Positions 18,403 to 28,495 of a stretch of DNA of 64,000 nucleotides are shown piece after piece. Origin of the DNA: Thalassospira lucentensis (GTDB taxonomy: Bacteria > Pseudomonadota > Alphaproteobacteria > Rhodospirillales > Thalassospiraceae); NCBI RefSeq assembly GCF_001613805.1, contig NZ_LPVY01000024.1:186001-250000 (forward strand), read 5' to 3'. The notes under the pieces are model-generated. The model was given only the letters and a program-made list of their open reading frames with translations. It had not been told where the DNA came from and ran no database searches. How positions within the stretch are numbered: the first letter of the stretch is position 1; each line of letters opens with the position of its first letter. A program made the translations under genes and the position numbers.

Positions 18403-20994
18403 ATGGAATTCGAAAAGTTTACGGACCGGTCCAAAGGGTTCCTTCAGGCGGCACAATCACTGGCGCTGCGTGAAAACCATCAGCAATTTGTGCCGATCCA
18501 TCTTCTGAAAGTGCTGCTTGACGATGAAGAAGGTCTGGCGGCAAATCTTATCAAGGCAGCGGGCGGAAAACCCAAAACCGCACAGGATCGTTGTGCGCAG
18601 GAACTGGCAAAACTGCCCAAGGTTTCGGGCGGCAATGGCCAGATTTATCTATCATCCGAGTTTGCCCGCCTGATCGATCAGGCACAGGAAGTCGCCAAGA
18701 AAGCCGGTGACAGCTACGTCACAGCCGAACGGTTGCTTTTGACTATTGCGCTTGATCCAAAATCGGTGGCTGGCAAGGTTCTGGCCGATGCCGGTGTTAC
18801 CGCACAGGCCCTTAACGGGGCGATCAACGACATCCGTAAGGGCCGTACGGCTGATAGTGCCGGTGCGGAAAGCCAGTATGATGCGCTTAAGAAATACGCG
18901 CGTGATCTGACGGCGGCGGCACGTGAGGGTAAGCTTGACCCTGTGATCGGCCGTGACGAAGAAATTCGGCGTGCGATTCAGGTTCTGTCGCGCCGGACAA
19001 AAAACAACCCGGTTCTGATCGGCGAGCCCGGCGTGGGTAAAACCGCCATTGCCGAAGGTCTGGCATTGCGCATTGTCAAGGGTGACGTGCCCGAAACGCT
19101 CAAGGACAAGAAACTTCTGTCGCTTGATCTTGGCGCGCTGATTGCTGGTGCGAAGTTCCGTGGTGAGTTCGAGGAACGTCTGAAAGCGGTGATGTCTGAG
19201 ATCGAGGCTGAAGCAGGGCAGATTGTTCTGTTCATTGATGAATTGCACACGCTGGTCGGGGCCGGAAAGGCCGAGGGATCGATGGATGCCTCCAACCTTT
19301 TGAAACCGGCACTGGCGCGCGGCGAACTTCATTGCGTCGGGGCGACAACCCTGGACGAATATCGCCAGCATATTGAAAAGGACGCGGCACTTGCCCGTCG
19401 TTTCCAGCCGGTATTCGTTTCCGAACCAAGCGTTTCCGACACGGTTTCGATCCTGCGCGGTATCAAGGAAAAATACGAACTCCATCACGGTGTGCGTATT
19501 GCCGATAATGCGCTGGTTGCGGCGGCAACCCTTTCGAACCGATACATCACGGACCGTTTCCTGCCTGACAAGGCAATTGACCTTATGGATGAGTCGGCGT
19601 CGCGTCTTCGGATGGAACTTGATTCCAAGCCCGAAGAAATCGACGAACTTGATCGCCGTATCATTCAGCTCAAGATCGAGCGCGAAGCCCTTAAGAAAGA
19701 GGAAGACCGGGCATCGAAAGATCGTCTGGGTCGTCTTGACAAGGAACTGGCCGAGCTCGAAGGAAAATCGGCGGAACTGACCGCGAAATGGGAAGCCCAG
19801 AAAAAGGAACTCGCGGCATCGACCCATATCAAGGAACAGCTTGATCAGGCACGCGGCGAACTTGAACGCGCGATGCGTGACGGGCGGCTCGACCGTGCGG
19901 GACAGCTTCAATATGAAGAAATCCCCGCACTGGAACGGTTGCTTGAAAAGGCCGAAGACGATCAGGCCGACGGCATGAAAGAAGAAGCGGTGACTGAAAA
20001 GCACATTGCTTCGGTCGTGTCGCGCTGGACGGGGATTCCGGTCGACAAGATGCTGGAAGGCGAACGTGAAAAGCTGCTGGGAATGGAAGACATCCTGCGC
20101 AAACGCGTCGTCGGTCAGGATGAAGCCGTTCGGTCGATCTCGAATGCGGTACGGCGTGCACGTGCCGGGTTGCAGGATCCGAACCGGCCGATGGGATCGT
20201 TCCTGTTCCTTGGCCCGACCGGTGTTGGTAAAACCGAATTGACCAAGGCGCTTGCGCAGTTCCTGTTTGATGATGAACAGGCCATGGTTCGCATTGATAT
20301 GTCGGAATTCATGGAAAAACATGCGGTGTCGCGGCTTATCGGTGCGCCTCCGGGCTATGTCGGGTACGAAGAAGGCGGTTCGCTGACCGAAGCTGTGCGG
20401 CGGCGTCCTTATCAGGTGGTGCTGTTTGACGAAGTTGAAAAAGCCCATCCCGATGTGTTCAACGTTCTGTTGCAGGTTCTTGACGAAGGTCGTTTGACCG
20501 ACGGGCAGGGACGCACGGTCGACTTCCGTAATACGTTGATCATCCTGACGTCGAACCTGGGGGCCGACATTCTGGCCAATCAGGAAGAAGGCCATGACAG
20601 CAGCGAATTGCGCAGCCAGGTGATGGAAGTCGTGCGGGCGTCGTTCCGCCCGGAGTTCCTGAACCGGTTGGACGAAGTGCTTCTTTTCCATCGCCTGAAA
20701 CGTGCCCAGATGGATACGATTGTCGATATCCAGTTGGGTCGTCTTGAAAAGCTGCTGTTTGATCGCAAAATCACCCTGCAGCTTGACGAGTTCGCCAAAA
20801 GCTGGCTGGCCGATAAGGGGTATGACCCGGTTTATGGTGCACGTCCGCTTAAACGTGTTGTTCAACGCTATCTGCAAAACCCGCTGGCGATGCAGATCCT
20901 TGAAGGGACGGTCAAGGATGGCGATACCATTCCGGTTTCGGCCGAAGGCGGTCAGTTGCTGCTGAATGGCAAGAAAGTCGAACTGGTCGACTGA
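18403..20994 (+). CDS. clpB: ATP-dependent disaggregase ClpB
   Basis: 863 residues. The ATG at 18403 gives the conserved [18 protein letters not shown] start and has AAGGAG upstream. Domains in order: N-terminal repeat domain; AAA+ module 1 with Walker A GEPGVGKT at ~207; the long coiled-coil middle domain (about 400-525) that distinguishes ClpB from ClpA/ClpC; AAA+ module 2 with GPTGVGKT at ~604; C-terminal domain. With DnaK it rescues aggregated proteins after heat stress. A long reading frame on the opposite strand is an artefact of codon bias. Confidence 0.97.
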   Translation: MEFEKFTDRSKGFLQAAQSLALRENHQQFVPIHLLKVLLDDEEGLAANLIKAAGGKPKTAQDRCAQELAKLPKVSGGNGQIYLSSEFARLIDQAQEVAKKAGDSYVTAERLLLTIALDPKSVAGKVLADAGVTAQALNGAINDIRKGRTADSAGAESQYDALKKYARDLTAAAREGKLDPVIGRDEEIRRAIQVLSRRTKNNPVLIGEPGVGKTAIAEGLALRIVKGDVPETLKDKKLLSLDLGALIAGAKFRGEFEERLKAVMSEIEAEAGQIVLFIDELHTLVGAGKAEGSMDASNLLKPALARGELHCVGATTLDEYRQHIEKDAALARRFQPVFVSEPSVSDTVSILRGIKEKYELHHGVRIADNALVAAATLSNRYITDRFLPDKAIDLMDESASRLRMELDSKPEEIDELDRRIIQLKIEREALKKEEDRASKDRLGRLDKELAELEGKSAELTAKWEAQKKELAASTHIKEQLDQARGELERAMRDGRLDRAGQLQYEEIPALERLLEKAEDDQADGMKEEAVTEKHIASVVSRWTGIPVDKMLEGEREKLLGMEDILRKRVVGQDEAVRSISNAVRRARAGLQDPNRPMGSFLFLGPTGVGKTELTKALAQFLFDDEQAMVRIDMSEFMEKHAVSRLIGAPPGYVGYEEGGSLTEAVRRRPYQVVLFDEVEKAHPDVFNVLLQVLDEGRLTDGQGRTVDFRNTLIILTSNLGADILANQEEGHDSSELRSQVMEVVRASFRPEFLNRLDEVLLFHRLKRAQMDTIVDIQLGRLEKLLFDRKITLQLDEFAKSWLADKGYDPVYGARPLKRVVQRYLQNPLAMQILEGTVKDGDTIPVSAEGGQLLLNGKKVELVD

Positions 20995-21020
20995 TCTATC
21001 AGCCTGAATTTGAAATGTTG

Positions 21021-21056
21021 CAAAACCCCGGTCATTGATCGGGGTTTTGTCTTTTC
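21021..21056 (+). terminator. Terminator after clpB
   Basis: Stem CAAAACCCCG / CGGGGTTTTG with a 9-nt loop and TCTTTT tail, 26 bp after the stop. Confidence 0.92.
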
Positions 21057-21110
21057 AAGGCCATGATCTGCCTGCAGGATGGTGAAAATATCAAAACCAA
21101 GGGGACATCC

Positions 21111-21917
21111 ATGCGAGCACAGCCAACGAAATCCACCACCTTTACCCGCCTGATTGTATCAGCCTCTTTTTTGGCTCTGATCGCCGGAATATCGGTCGAT
21201 GCGTCGGCGCAATCCTTTTTTGACAAGGCCAAGGAAGCACTGGGCAGCGTGACGGGGAACAACACGACCAGCAGCGGTTCGGGTGGCAGTTCGGCATCAA
21301 TGGCGGGGCTTTCGGACGAAACGGTTTCGGATGCCCTGCGTCAGGCGCTTGATAAGGGGGTTGAGGTTGTCACCACCGATCTTGGCGTGACGGATGGCTT
21401 CAATGCTGACCCGGTGGCGCATATTCCGCTGCCTGATAGCGTCAAGCATGCGCAATCGTTGCTAAGTGCTGCCGGGCTTGGCAGTTATGGCGAGGAAATT
21501 GAATTGCGAATGAACCGCGCCGCCGAACAGGCGATGCGGGATGCCGGTGATATTTTGGCCGATGCCGTCAACCGCATGACGCTCGAAGATGCCAAGGGTA
21601 TTCTTGATGGGCCTGAAAACGCGGCGACAAAATATCTGCGCCGCGTGTCGGGTGGCGATATCGAAAACAGGTTAAGACCCGTGATTGGCGAAGCATTGGC
21701 TGATACCGGCGCACTGCAGCTTTACGATCAAATGATGGGGCAGTATGACACATTGCCGATGGTGCCTGACATCAAGGCATCACTTTCCGATCACGCAACC
21801 AACAAGGCGATGGATGGCCTGTTTTATTACATCGCAAAGCAGGAAGCCGATATCCGTAACGACCCGGCGCGCTGGACGACGGATGTTCTCAAAAAGGTCT
21901 TCTCGACCGTGAATTGA
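21111..21917 (+). CDS. Secreted DUF4197 protein
   Basis: 268 residues from the ATG at 21111, chosen because AAGGGGA lies 6 nt upstream and it opens a clear signal peptide (TRLIVSASFLALIAGISVDA, cleavage likely after ASA). The rest matches DUF4197, a helical domain of unknown function (SDETVSDALRQALDKGVEVV; conserved N-rich and GG-containing segments). Expected location is the periplasm. It has a Ser/Gly-rich linker after the signal peptide. It converges with the kinase gene with only 4 bp between stops. Confidence 0.85.
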   Translation: MRAQPTKSTTFTRLIVSASFLALIAGISVDASAQSFFDKAKEALGSVTGNNTTSSGSGGSSASMAGLSDETVSDALRQALDKGVEVVTTDLGVTDGFNADPVAHIPLPDSVKHAQSLLSAAGLGSYGEEIELRMNRAAEQAMRDAGDILADAVNRMTLEDAKGILDGPENAATKYLRRVSGGDIENRLRPVIGEALADTGALQLYDQMMGQYDTLPMVPDIKASLSDHATNKAMDGLFYYIAKQEADIRNDPARWTTDVLKKVFSTVN

Positions 21918-21921
21918 GCGG

Positions 21922-22344
21922 CTAGCGATAACGATCGGGAAGTTGTTGCCAGCGTTTGCGCATGGCATCGATTTTATCGTCGGGGACGCCGTGGATATTG
22001 CGAAACTGTCCATGGCATTCGATGATCTGTAGGGGCACGTCATGACGTTCTGCCATGTCTAGATAAGCCTGCATTTCCCAGATTTCGCTAAATGTGTTGG
22101 AAACAACAACGGCTTGTCCAGTGGATAGATAGGCATCGCATTCGGTTTCACAGCGTGCATGGACGTCACGCAGTTTCCGACCGTCAAACCGGTAATCGCC
22201 GTTGCGGTCCACCATGAACTGATCGGCTTCGAGATGGATGGCGCCGGTCTTTTCGCAAATCGTTGTGGCAAGTGTCGATTTCCCTGATCCGGGAAGGCCC
22301 CGGATCAGGGTTAATGTCGGTTTTGTCGGAAAATGCTTTGCCAT
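21922..22344 (-). CDS. Small P-loop kinase-like ATPase
   Basis: 140 residues. Walker A is GLPGSGKST (about 16-24). The layout, including EADQFMVDRNGDYRFD after the first helix and an ARCETECDAYL helix, resembles the AAA_33 / zeta-toxin / polynucleotide-kinase 5' phosphatase-kinase group. These phosphorylate nucleotides, nucleic-acid ends or small molecules; the substrate cannot be told here. The start is 9 bp after the stop of the acyl-CoA ligase on the same strand, so the two are probably co-transcribed. Confidence 0.7.
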   Translation of the reverse strand: MAKHFPTKPTLTLIRGLPGSGKSTLATTICEKTGAIHLEADQFMVDRNGDYRFDGRKLRDVHARCETECDAYLSTGQAVVVSNTFSEIWEMQAYLDMAERHDVPLQIIECHGQFRNIHGVPDDKIDAMRKRWQQLPDRYR

Positions 22345-22353
22345 TGGCCTGGC

Positions 22354-24174
22354 TTATTGGCCGCCGCGTTTGCGTTGATACAGGGTATCAAGCGCCTGAC
22401 CATAGGCCGCCTTGATCTTGTGGCGGCGGATCTTCATGGATGGCGTCAGCATCTCGTTTTCAATCGAGAACGGACTTTCGGCGAAGGTAAAGCTTCGGAC
22501 CTTTTCTATGGTCGAAAGGCGTCCGTTGACATGATCGACCGCCGCACGGATTTTTTTGCGGAATTCCTCGTTCTCGCCAAGGGTATCGATATTGTTTTCA
22601 ATCCCGTTTTCCTTGGCAAATTCACGCATAAAATCGTCATCGGGCCACAGAACAGCAACCAGATAGGGTTTGTCATCGCCGTAAACCATTGCTTGTGAAA
22701 TCTCGGTTTCAAGGGTCAGGAGGCCCTCAATCCGTTGCGGCGAGATATTATCGCCACCGGAATTGACGATGATGTCCTTCTTGCGATCGGTGATGACAAG
22801 GCTGCCTTCTTCGTCGAACTTGCCGATATCACCTGTATGAAGCCAGCCATCAATGATGGCGGCGGCGGTGACTTCAGGCAGGTTCCAGTACCCCTTCATC
22901 ATGCTTTCGCCGCGTAGCAGGATTTCGCCGTCATCGGCGATTTTTGCCTCGGCTCCGACCATTGGCGGGCCAACCGAACGCAGTTTATTGTTTTCTGCCC
23001 GATTGCACGACACAACCGGGGCGAATTCGGTTTGGCCGTATCCCTGAAGAATGCGAATGCCACATGAAACAAACAGGACGCCGAGTTCATAGTTCAGCGG
23101 GCCGCCGCCCGATACCATCGCCTTGATCCGGCCGCCGAAACGCTGGCGCAATTTACGGCGCAGCAGGATTTCGCAGATGAAATTCTGGAATTTCTCAATC
23201 AGGTTAAGCGGTTCTTTTTCATAGGTCTTGCGACCAAGCCTGAGTGTCAGGTTAAACAGCTTTTGTTTAAAGCCGCCTTCCTTTTCGACCATGCGGCTCA
23301 TACGTTGATAGAGCATTTCATAAAGGCGCGGAACGGCCGTCATGATTGTCGGGCGTACTTCGGCCAGGTTTGCGGCAAGCTTATCAAGGCTTTCGGCGTA
23401 GTAAATCTGCGCGCCGATACTCATCGGGAAATAAAGGCCTGCCGTGTGTTCATAGGAATGAGACAGCGGGAGGAAGGACAAAAAGACTTCTTCGTCAATT
23501 CCGAGCGTTTCGATGATGTCAAACGCACCCATGCAGTTTGACAGGATCGCCCCGTGGCTGAGCATCACCCCCTTGGGTGCCCCACCGGTACCCGATGTGT
23601 AAATCAGGCAGGCCAGTTGATCACGCGCAATTTCCGACACCCATGCATCGACGTCGTCTGTCAGTCCGCGACCTTGCGAAATCACATCTTCCCATCGGGT
23701 TATGGTGATATCGCCGACAAAGCTTTGGCCCCAGTCTTCCATCATGATGGCATGACGGCAACGCCCGCTATCAAGGGCTGCGTGCAGGAAGGGCTGGGCG
23801 AGTTTCTTGGTCGAGATAATGGCAATGCCCGCACCACTGTCTTCGATCGCGTGCAGGTGGTCGCGCTCGGTATTGGTGGTATAGGCCGGAACGGTTAGGG
23901 CGCCGACACACATGATCGCCAGATCGGCAATGCCCCATTCGGTGCGGTTTTCCGAAACCAGCAATACCCGGTCACCGGGGCGGACGCCAATTTTGTATAG
24001 CGACCGTGCCAGCGCGCGTACCTGATCGGCGGCGTCATTCCAACTTGTCGGGACAAAATCACCCGCTTCACCATCCTTGGTCCACAAGAACGGTGCATCC
24101 CCGTATTTTTCAGCCTGTTTGAAAAACATCGACGGCAAGTTCTGCCAATCGGCATAATCCTGCAAATTCGTCAT
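22354..24174 (-). CDS. Long-chain acyl-CoA synthetase (AMP-forming)
   Basis: 606 residues. The ATG at 24174 has AAGGAAG close upstream; an earlier start at 24213 is less likely. It shows the adenylate-forming signature LIYTSGTGGAPKGVMLSHG, the QGYGQTEFAPV motif, and GWLHTGDIGKFDEEG with ITDRKKDIIVNSGGDNISP, matching the long-chain FACS group. It activates fatty acids to acyl-CoA through an acyl-adenylate. The promoter candidate upstream is overlapped by a perfect inverted repeat, suggesting repression by a ligand-responsive regulator. Confidence 0.88.
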   Translation of the reverse strand: MTNLQDYADWQNLPSMFFKQAEKYGDAPFLWTKDGEAGDFVPTSWNDAADQVRALARSLYKIGVRPGDRVLLVSENRTEWGIADLAIMCVGALTVPAYTTNTERDHLHAIEDSGAGIAIISTKKLAQPFLHAALDSGRCRHAIMMEDWGQSFVGDITITRWEDVISQGRGLTDDVDAWVSEIARDQLACLIYTSGTGGAPKGVMLSHGAILSNCMGAFDIIETLGIDEEVFLSFLPLSHSYEHTAGLYFPMSIGAQIYYAESLDKLAANLAEVRPTIMTAVPRLYEMLYQRMSRMVEKEGGFKQKLFNLTLRLGRKTYEKEPLNLIEKFQNFICEILLRRKLRQRFGGRIKAMVSGGGPLNYELGVLFVSCGIRILQGYGQTEFAPVVSCNRAENNKLRSVGPPMVGAEAKIADDGEILLRGESMMKGYWNLPEVTAAAIIDGWLHTGDIGKFDEEGSLVITDRKKDIIVNSGGDNISPQRIEGLLTLETEISQAMVYGDDKPYLVAVLWPDDDFMREFAKENGIENNIDTLGENEEFRKKIRAAVDHVNGRLSTIEKVRSFTFAESPFSIENEMLTPSMKIRRHKIKAAYGQALDTLYQRKRGGQ

Positions 24175-24620
24175 GACGCTTCCTTGCCTTGTTGTCGTTT
24201 CTCTTGCCTTCATACAGTGATCTTGGCGTCACTGTTCAAGTCTGTCACCGCAAAGTGATCGCAAATGTCGGCGACGACTCTCAAAAGTCCGGACTTTCCA
24301 TCACGGATATACCTGACCCCATTGTTTTAGTTATCAGGGATTGCTTCGTTACGCAGCCGGAAAATGATGTTTGAACGGTTCAAATGAGTACGACTTCACA
24401 TCATCGGAGAAATCCATTGATATCCATCGATGTTAGCGATTTCACAAGGCGGGATCAAAACGCTATTGTTGATCTGTAATTCGCCCTGTTTGGTGTGTCT
24501 ATAAATGCAAAGCCGTGATCGGCACTGGCGCAGGTCGCCCGGCCATCATATATCGGGGCATGGATGTTTCGGGCTGGAATGCAAAAGGCCCGATTGCATA
24601 ATCGACTGTCTGGAGGACAA
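24175..24620. other. 446-bp divergent spacer acyl-CoA ligase / pepF-like
   Basis: No gene supported. It holds the operator-overlapped promoter of the acyl-CoA ligase at 24211-24239 and presumably the promoter of the M3 peptidase. Nothing else stands out. Confidence 0.55.
24211..24239 (-). promoter_or_regulatory. Promoter with overlapping operator, acyl-CoA ligase
   Basis: On the minus strand, TTGAAC and TGTATG are separated by 17 nt, a plausible sigma-70 promoter 37 bp upstream of the start codon. A perfect inverted repeat (ACAGTGA, 8 nt, TCACTGT; 24214-24235) covers the spacer and touches both boxes. The layout suggests a dimeric repressor, for example a FadR/PsrA-type regulator of fatty-acid genes; the regulator's identity is a guess. 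Confidence 0.5.
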
Positions 24621-26396
24621 ATGAACGCGATCGACAAGAATTTGCCGACCTGGGATCTTACCGATCTCTATAACGATCCCAAAGACCCGGCCATCCGGCG
24701 CGATCTTGATGATGCCAAATCCCGCTCAGACGCCTTCCAGAAAACCTATCAGGGCAAGCTTGCCGGTCTTTCGGGTGATGAACTTGCCGCCGCGATTGCC
24801 GAATACGAAGCCGTTAGCGAAATCTGTGGCCGGATCGGATCGTTTGCGCAGTTGCTTTATGCAGGTGATAGCTCGGACGCCGCCATCGGGCAGTTCTATC
24901 AGTCCGTTCAGGAAGAAATGACCAGCATTTCCAGCCTGTCGCTATTCTTCGGGCTTGAAATCAACCGGATCGAGGAAGATGTGCTTTCGGCGAAATATGA
25001 CGAAAGTGCCGCCCTTCGCCGTTATCGCCCGTGGCTTGATGAAAACCGTGCCTTCCGCCCGCACCAGCTATCTGACGAGGTCGAACAGGTCCTGCATGAA
25101 CGCCGTGTTGCCGGTTCAAGTGCATGGGTGCGTTTGTTCGATCAGACGATGGCCGATCTGCGTTTCCCGATGAATGGCGAAGAACTGGCCATGTCGGATG
25201 TTGCCAATATGCTGTCTTCGACCAAGGTCGCGGAACGCAAGGCAGCGGCAAAATCGATTGGCGATGTGCTGGGCAAAAATATCAAGCTTCTGGCCCATAT
25301 CACCAATACGCTGGCCAAGGACAAGGAAATTGACGACCGGCTGCGTAAATTCGCAACCCCCGTATCGGCACGCAACCTGTCCAACCAGGTTGAGGACGAT
25401 GTTGTCGAAGCACTTAATTCCGCAGTCGCCAGCAGCCATGCCGATCTGTCGCATCGCTATTACCGCCTCAAAGCCAAATGGTTTGGTGTTGATCAGCTTG
25501 ATTACTGGGATCGCAATGCGCCGCTTCCCGATGATGATGATCGCCATATCGATTGGGATACCGCACGCAAAACCGTGCTTAAGGCATATGGTGAATTTTC
25601 CTCCGAGCTTGCCGAGGTTGGTAAGAAATTCTTTGATAATCCGTGGATTGATGTGCCGCCGCGTGCGGGTAAATCATCAGGCGCTTTTGCCCATCCGACC
25701 GTACCGTCGGCTCATCCGTACTTGCTGCTGAACTATTACGGCAAAACACGTGATGTGATGACACTGGCGCATGAGCTTGGCCATGGTGTGCATCAGGTTC
25801 TTGCGGGCGAGCAGGGCTATTTCCTGTCCGACACGCCGCTGACCCTTGCGGAAACCGCGTCTGTTTTTGGTGAAATGCTGACCTTCCAGTCGATGCTGCG
25901 TGCGGAAACCGACCCTAAGATGAAGCGCATTATGCTGGCCGGCAAGGTCGAGGATATGCTCAACACCGTCGTGCGTCAGATCGCGTTCTTCGAATTTGAA
26001 AAACGCGTCCATACCAAGCGCCGCGAAGGTGAGTTGACGGTCGATGAGATCTGCGAGATCTGGCTTGCCGTACAACATGAAAGTCTGGGTGATGCGATCC
26101 GCTACGAGGACGAGTACAAATATTACTGGTCCTATATCCCGCACTTCATCCATTCACCGTTCTATGTTTACGCCTATGCGTTTGGCGATTGCCTCGTGAA
26201 TTCGCTGTATGACGTTTATGAAAATGCCGAAGACGGCTTCCAGCAGAAATATTTCGACATGCTGAAAGCCGGTGGCACCAAGCGCCATCAGGAATTACTG
26301 GCACCGTTCGGTCTTGATGCGTCCGACCCGGCGTTCTGGCAGCGTGGCCTTAACATGATCAAACGCATGATCGACGAGTTGGAGGAACTTTCCTGA
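24621..26396 (+). CDS. pepF: M3-family oligoendopeptidase F
   Basis: 591 residues. The ATG at 24621 has GGAGG 5 nt upstream and is preferred over one 57 bp earlier. The zinc-binding HELGH is at 384-388 (LAHELGHGVHQ), with the third ligand region ETASVFGEM some 25 residues later, as in M3 metallopeptidases. The family cleaves short peptides in the cytoplasm. The next gene starts 1 bp after its stop, so the two are co-translated. Confidence 0.92.
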   Translation: MNAIDKNLPTWDLTDLYNDPKDPAIRRDLDDAKSRSDAFQKTYQGKLAGLSGDELAAAIAEYEAVSEICGRIGSFAQLLYAGDSSDAAIGQFYQSVQEEMTSISSLSLFFGLEINRIEEDVLSAKYDESAALRRYRPWLDENRAFRPHQLSDEVEQVLHERRVAGSSAWVRLFDQTMADLRFPMNGEELAMSDVANMLSSTKVAERKAAAKSIGDVLGKNIKLLAHITNTLAKDKEIDDRLRKFATPVSARNLSNQVEDDVVEALNSAVASSHADLSHRYYRLKAKWFGVDQLDYWDRNAPLPDDDDRHIDWDTARKTVLKAYGEFSSELAEVGKKFFDNPWIDVPPRAGKSSGAFAHPTVPSAHPYLLLNYYGKTRDVMTLAHELGHGVHQVLAGEQGYFLSDTPLTLAETASVFGEMLTFQSMLRAETDPKMKRIMLAGKVEDMLNTVVRQIAFFEFEKRVHTKRREGELTVDEICEIWLAVQHESLGDAIRYEDEYKYYWSYIPHFIHSPFYVYAYAFGDCLVNSLYDVYENAEDGFQQKYFDMLKAGGTKRHQELLAPFGLDASDPAFWQRGLNMIKRMIDELEELS

Positions 26397-26397
26397 T

Positions 26398-27777
26398 ATG
26401 AGCAATGACGACGATGATTATACCGCCCCAAACGAGGATAATCGATTTGGCGGGCGGGTTCGTCGTTATGCAAAGGTGGGGGCATCGGCCGGGAAGCTGG
26501 CTGCACGCCTTGCCACGGGGAAAATGTTCGGCGGCGATATCGATCATGCGAAATATGCTGCCGAACTGACTTCGGCCTTGGGCGGCCTAAAAGGCCCATT
26601 GATGAAGGTTGCACAAATCCTGTCGACCATTCCCGATGCCTTGCCAAAGGAATATACCCAGGCCCTGGCAACGCTTCAGGCCGATGCGCCCAGTATGGGG
26701 TGGCTGTTTGTCAAACGCCGGATGCGGACCGAACTCGGTGCTGGATGGCAGGAAAGATTTGGCGATTTCAGCCATGAAGCGGTTGCCGCGGCGTCGCTTG
26801 GCCAGGTTCATCGTGCGACGCTTGATGACGGTCGGACAGTCGCGTGTAAGCTGCAATATCCCGATATGTCTGCAACGGTCGAGGCTGACCTTAAGCAGCT
26901 TCGCGCGGCCTTTGGGATCTATCGCCGGTATGACAGTGCAATTGATGCCGAAAACATTCAGCTGGAACTGACCGCGCGCCTGCGAGAGGAACTTGATTAC
27001 GAACGCGAAGCCCGCAACATGCTGCTGTATCGCCATATGCTGGCCGATGAGGATTGCGTGCATGTGCCCGAACCCGTGTTAGACCTTACGACCAAGCGGC
27101 TTCTGACCATGACGTGGCAGACCGGGCAGAAATTCCAGAAATTCCTTGATAGCGATCCGTCGCAGGATTCGCGCAATCAGGTGGCGCTGAATATGTTCAG
27201 GGCCTGGTATGTACCGTTTTATCGTTATGGCGTGATCCATGGCGATCCGCATCTGGGCAACTATACTCTGCGCGATGATCTTTCGGTCAACCTGCTTGAT
27301 TTCGGTTGTATCCGTATCTTTCAGCCCGAATTCGTCAATGCGGTGATCACGCTTTACGAAGCATTACGCGACAAGGACGAGGAAAAGGCGGTTGCTGCCT
27401 ATCAAAGCTGGGGCTTTGAAAATCCGTCACGTGAATTGATCGATGTTCTGAATATCTGGGCTGGGTTTGTATATGGCCCGATCCTTGATGATCGTGAACG
27501 CCGGATGGATGAAACCAATTCGGTGGCATACGGGGCTGAGGTCGCAGGCAGGGTCCATCGGGAATTGCGACGCGTCGGCGGGGTCAAGCCGCCCCGTGAA
27601 TTTGTTCTGGTGGATCGGGCGGCTGTCGGGCTTGGCGCGGTGTTCCTGCGTCTTGATGCCCATCTGAACTGGTATCAGATATTCAATGATCTTGTCGGGG
27701 ACTTTGATGCGGGTGTCTTGACGCGCAATCAGGATGCCGCCCTTGGCGCTGTCGGGCTCGACCGTCCCGAAAACTGA
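26398..27777 (+). CDS. ABC1/UbiB-family atypical kinase
   Basis: 459 residues. It has the family's KxGQ-like N-terminal motif (LKGPLMKVAQILS), the alanine-rich loop AAASLGQVHRA in place of a normal P-loop, and the catalytic segments HGDPHLGN and LLDFG. UbiB relatives are ATP-dependent proteins supporting ubiquinone synthesis or lipid handling. This one lacks the C-terminal membrane helices of true UbiB, so it is probably a paralogue. The start codon is one base after the peptidase stop. Confidence 0.85.
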   Translation: MSNDDDDYTAPNEDNRFGGRVRRYAKVGASAGKLAARLATGKMFGGDIDHAKYAAELTSALGGLKGPLMKVAQILSTIPDALPKEYTQALATLQADAPSMGWLFVKRRMRTELGAGWQERFGDFSHEAVAAASLGQVHRATLDDGRTVACKLQYPDMSATVEADLKQLRAAFGIYRRYDSAIDAENIQLELTARLREELDYEREARNMLLYRHMLADEDCVHVPEPVLDLTTKRLLTMTWQTGQKFQKFLDSDPSQDSRNQVALNMFRAWYVPFYRYGVIHGDPHLGNYTLRDDLSVNLLDFGCIRIFQPEFVNAVITLYEALRDKDEEKAVAAYQSWGFENPSRELIDVLNIWAGFVYGPILDDRERRMDETNSVAYGAEVAGRVHRELRRVGGVKPPREFVLVDRAAVGLGAVFLRLDAHLNWYQIFNDLVGDFDAGVLTRNQDAALGAVGLDRPEN

Positions 27778-27782
27778 TCCGA

Positions 27783-27808
27783 TTTCGCATTTTTGCGATT
27801 TAATTTTT
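27783..27808 (+). terminator. Short terminator after UbiB-like gene
   Basis: Small perfect stem TCGCA / TGCGA with a TTTT loop followed by TTTAATTTTT, 7 bp after the stop. A second weak GC hairpin with CTTTTT lies at 27880-27906. Confidence 0.5.
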
Positions 27809-28112
27809 CCGTGTAACGGCAAAAGAATCGGCGTGATCGCGTGCATCGTTGGCTGGAAATACCCAGTCAAAATGGTTTTCGGCGAGGGCTTTTTGCCGGC
27901 TTTTTCCAAAATTTTCCGGTTTCAATCGTTGGGCACGCAGAAAAGTTTTTCCTTTCTCTGCTTGCGTTGGGGCGGGTTTGGTGGAAACCTGTGGCTGTGT
28001 TTGTCAATTAATATTCACTTACAACGTTGGCTGAAAATAGGGGAAACTGCTGTAAATCAACGGATTAATTCTATCTGTACGGGATAAGGACCTGTTACAG
28101 GATGGAAATAAT

Positions 28113-28132
28113 ATGTGTGATAATCCACACAT
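28113..28132. promoter_or_regulatory. Inverted repeat in pnt upstream region
   Basis: ATGTGTG, 6 nt, CACACAT. Perfect 7-bp arms in AT-rich sequence, 364 bp before pntAA. Operator-like; no T-tract follows. Confidence 0.35.
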
Positions 28133-28338
28133 GATGGTTTTGGCGAATTGTGAACCAAAATCAAGTTAAACTGTTTTTTTATAGGGTTTTCATGTTGTCG
28201 CGAACCGGAAGAAATCGCATCTTGCATCCAACGCAGACAAGGCAGGGCGTCATTGATTGTTTGTCCTGAGCACCAATGGCGGGTGGGACCTGACTTGTCG
28301 CCAAGGCTTTTTGCCTCGGAATGCGTGGTGGGAAAGTG

Positions 28339-28377
28339 GGCGGTTTCTTCTGTTAAAGCGGAAGAACCGCCTTTTTT
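28339..28377 (+). terminator. Strong terminator with no gene before it
   Basis: Stem GGCGGTT(T)CTTC / GAAGAACCGCC with one bulged T, 9-nt loop, then six T. The preceding gene ended 560 bp upstream and has its own terminator-like hairpins, so this one probably ends a non-coding RNA or acts as an attenuator before pntAA. Confidence 0.85.
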
Positions 28378-28495
28378 CTTGCCGGGCAAGGGTAATCGTG
28401 GCCCGTCTGATGCAGATGCACCAGATGCGGATCGCGTCACATAAAAACAAAAATGCCGTGCTTATTTATAATGATAGGGAAGGAGGTTGAACGCG

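Larger units (their letters stand above)
27778..28495. other. 718-bp spacer upstream of pntAA
   Basis: The longest gene-free stretch with clear signals. Two weak T-rich hairpins follow the UbiB-like gene. A perfect 7-bp inverted repeat lies at 28113-28132. A strong terminator at 28339-28377 has no gene before it, while pntAA starts 118 bp later with AAGGAGG. The centre is AT-rich compared with the genes. Either a small RNA ends at this terminator, or pnt has a long leader with an attenuator. Confidence 0.6.

Noticed and set aside
18652-20877. 741-codon open frame on the minus strand
   Set aside because: Exactly antisense to clpB, a clear gene; long antisense frames arise from codon bias. No family match or ribosome-binding site.
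27734-28087. 117-codon plus-strand frame after the UbiB-like gene
   Set aside because: Begins inside that gene and reads through AT-rich terminator-like sequence. Composition is not protein-like.
28245-28377. 6S or SRP RNA gene upstream of pntAA
   Set aside because: I looked for the 6S open bubble and the SRP core motif and did not see them; only an unnamed RNA candidate can be supported.
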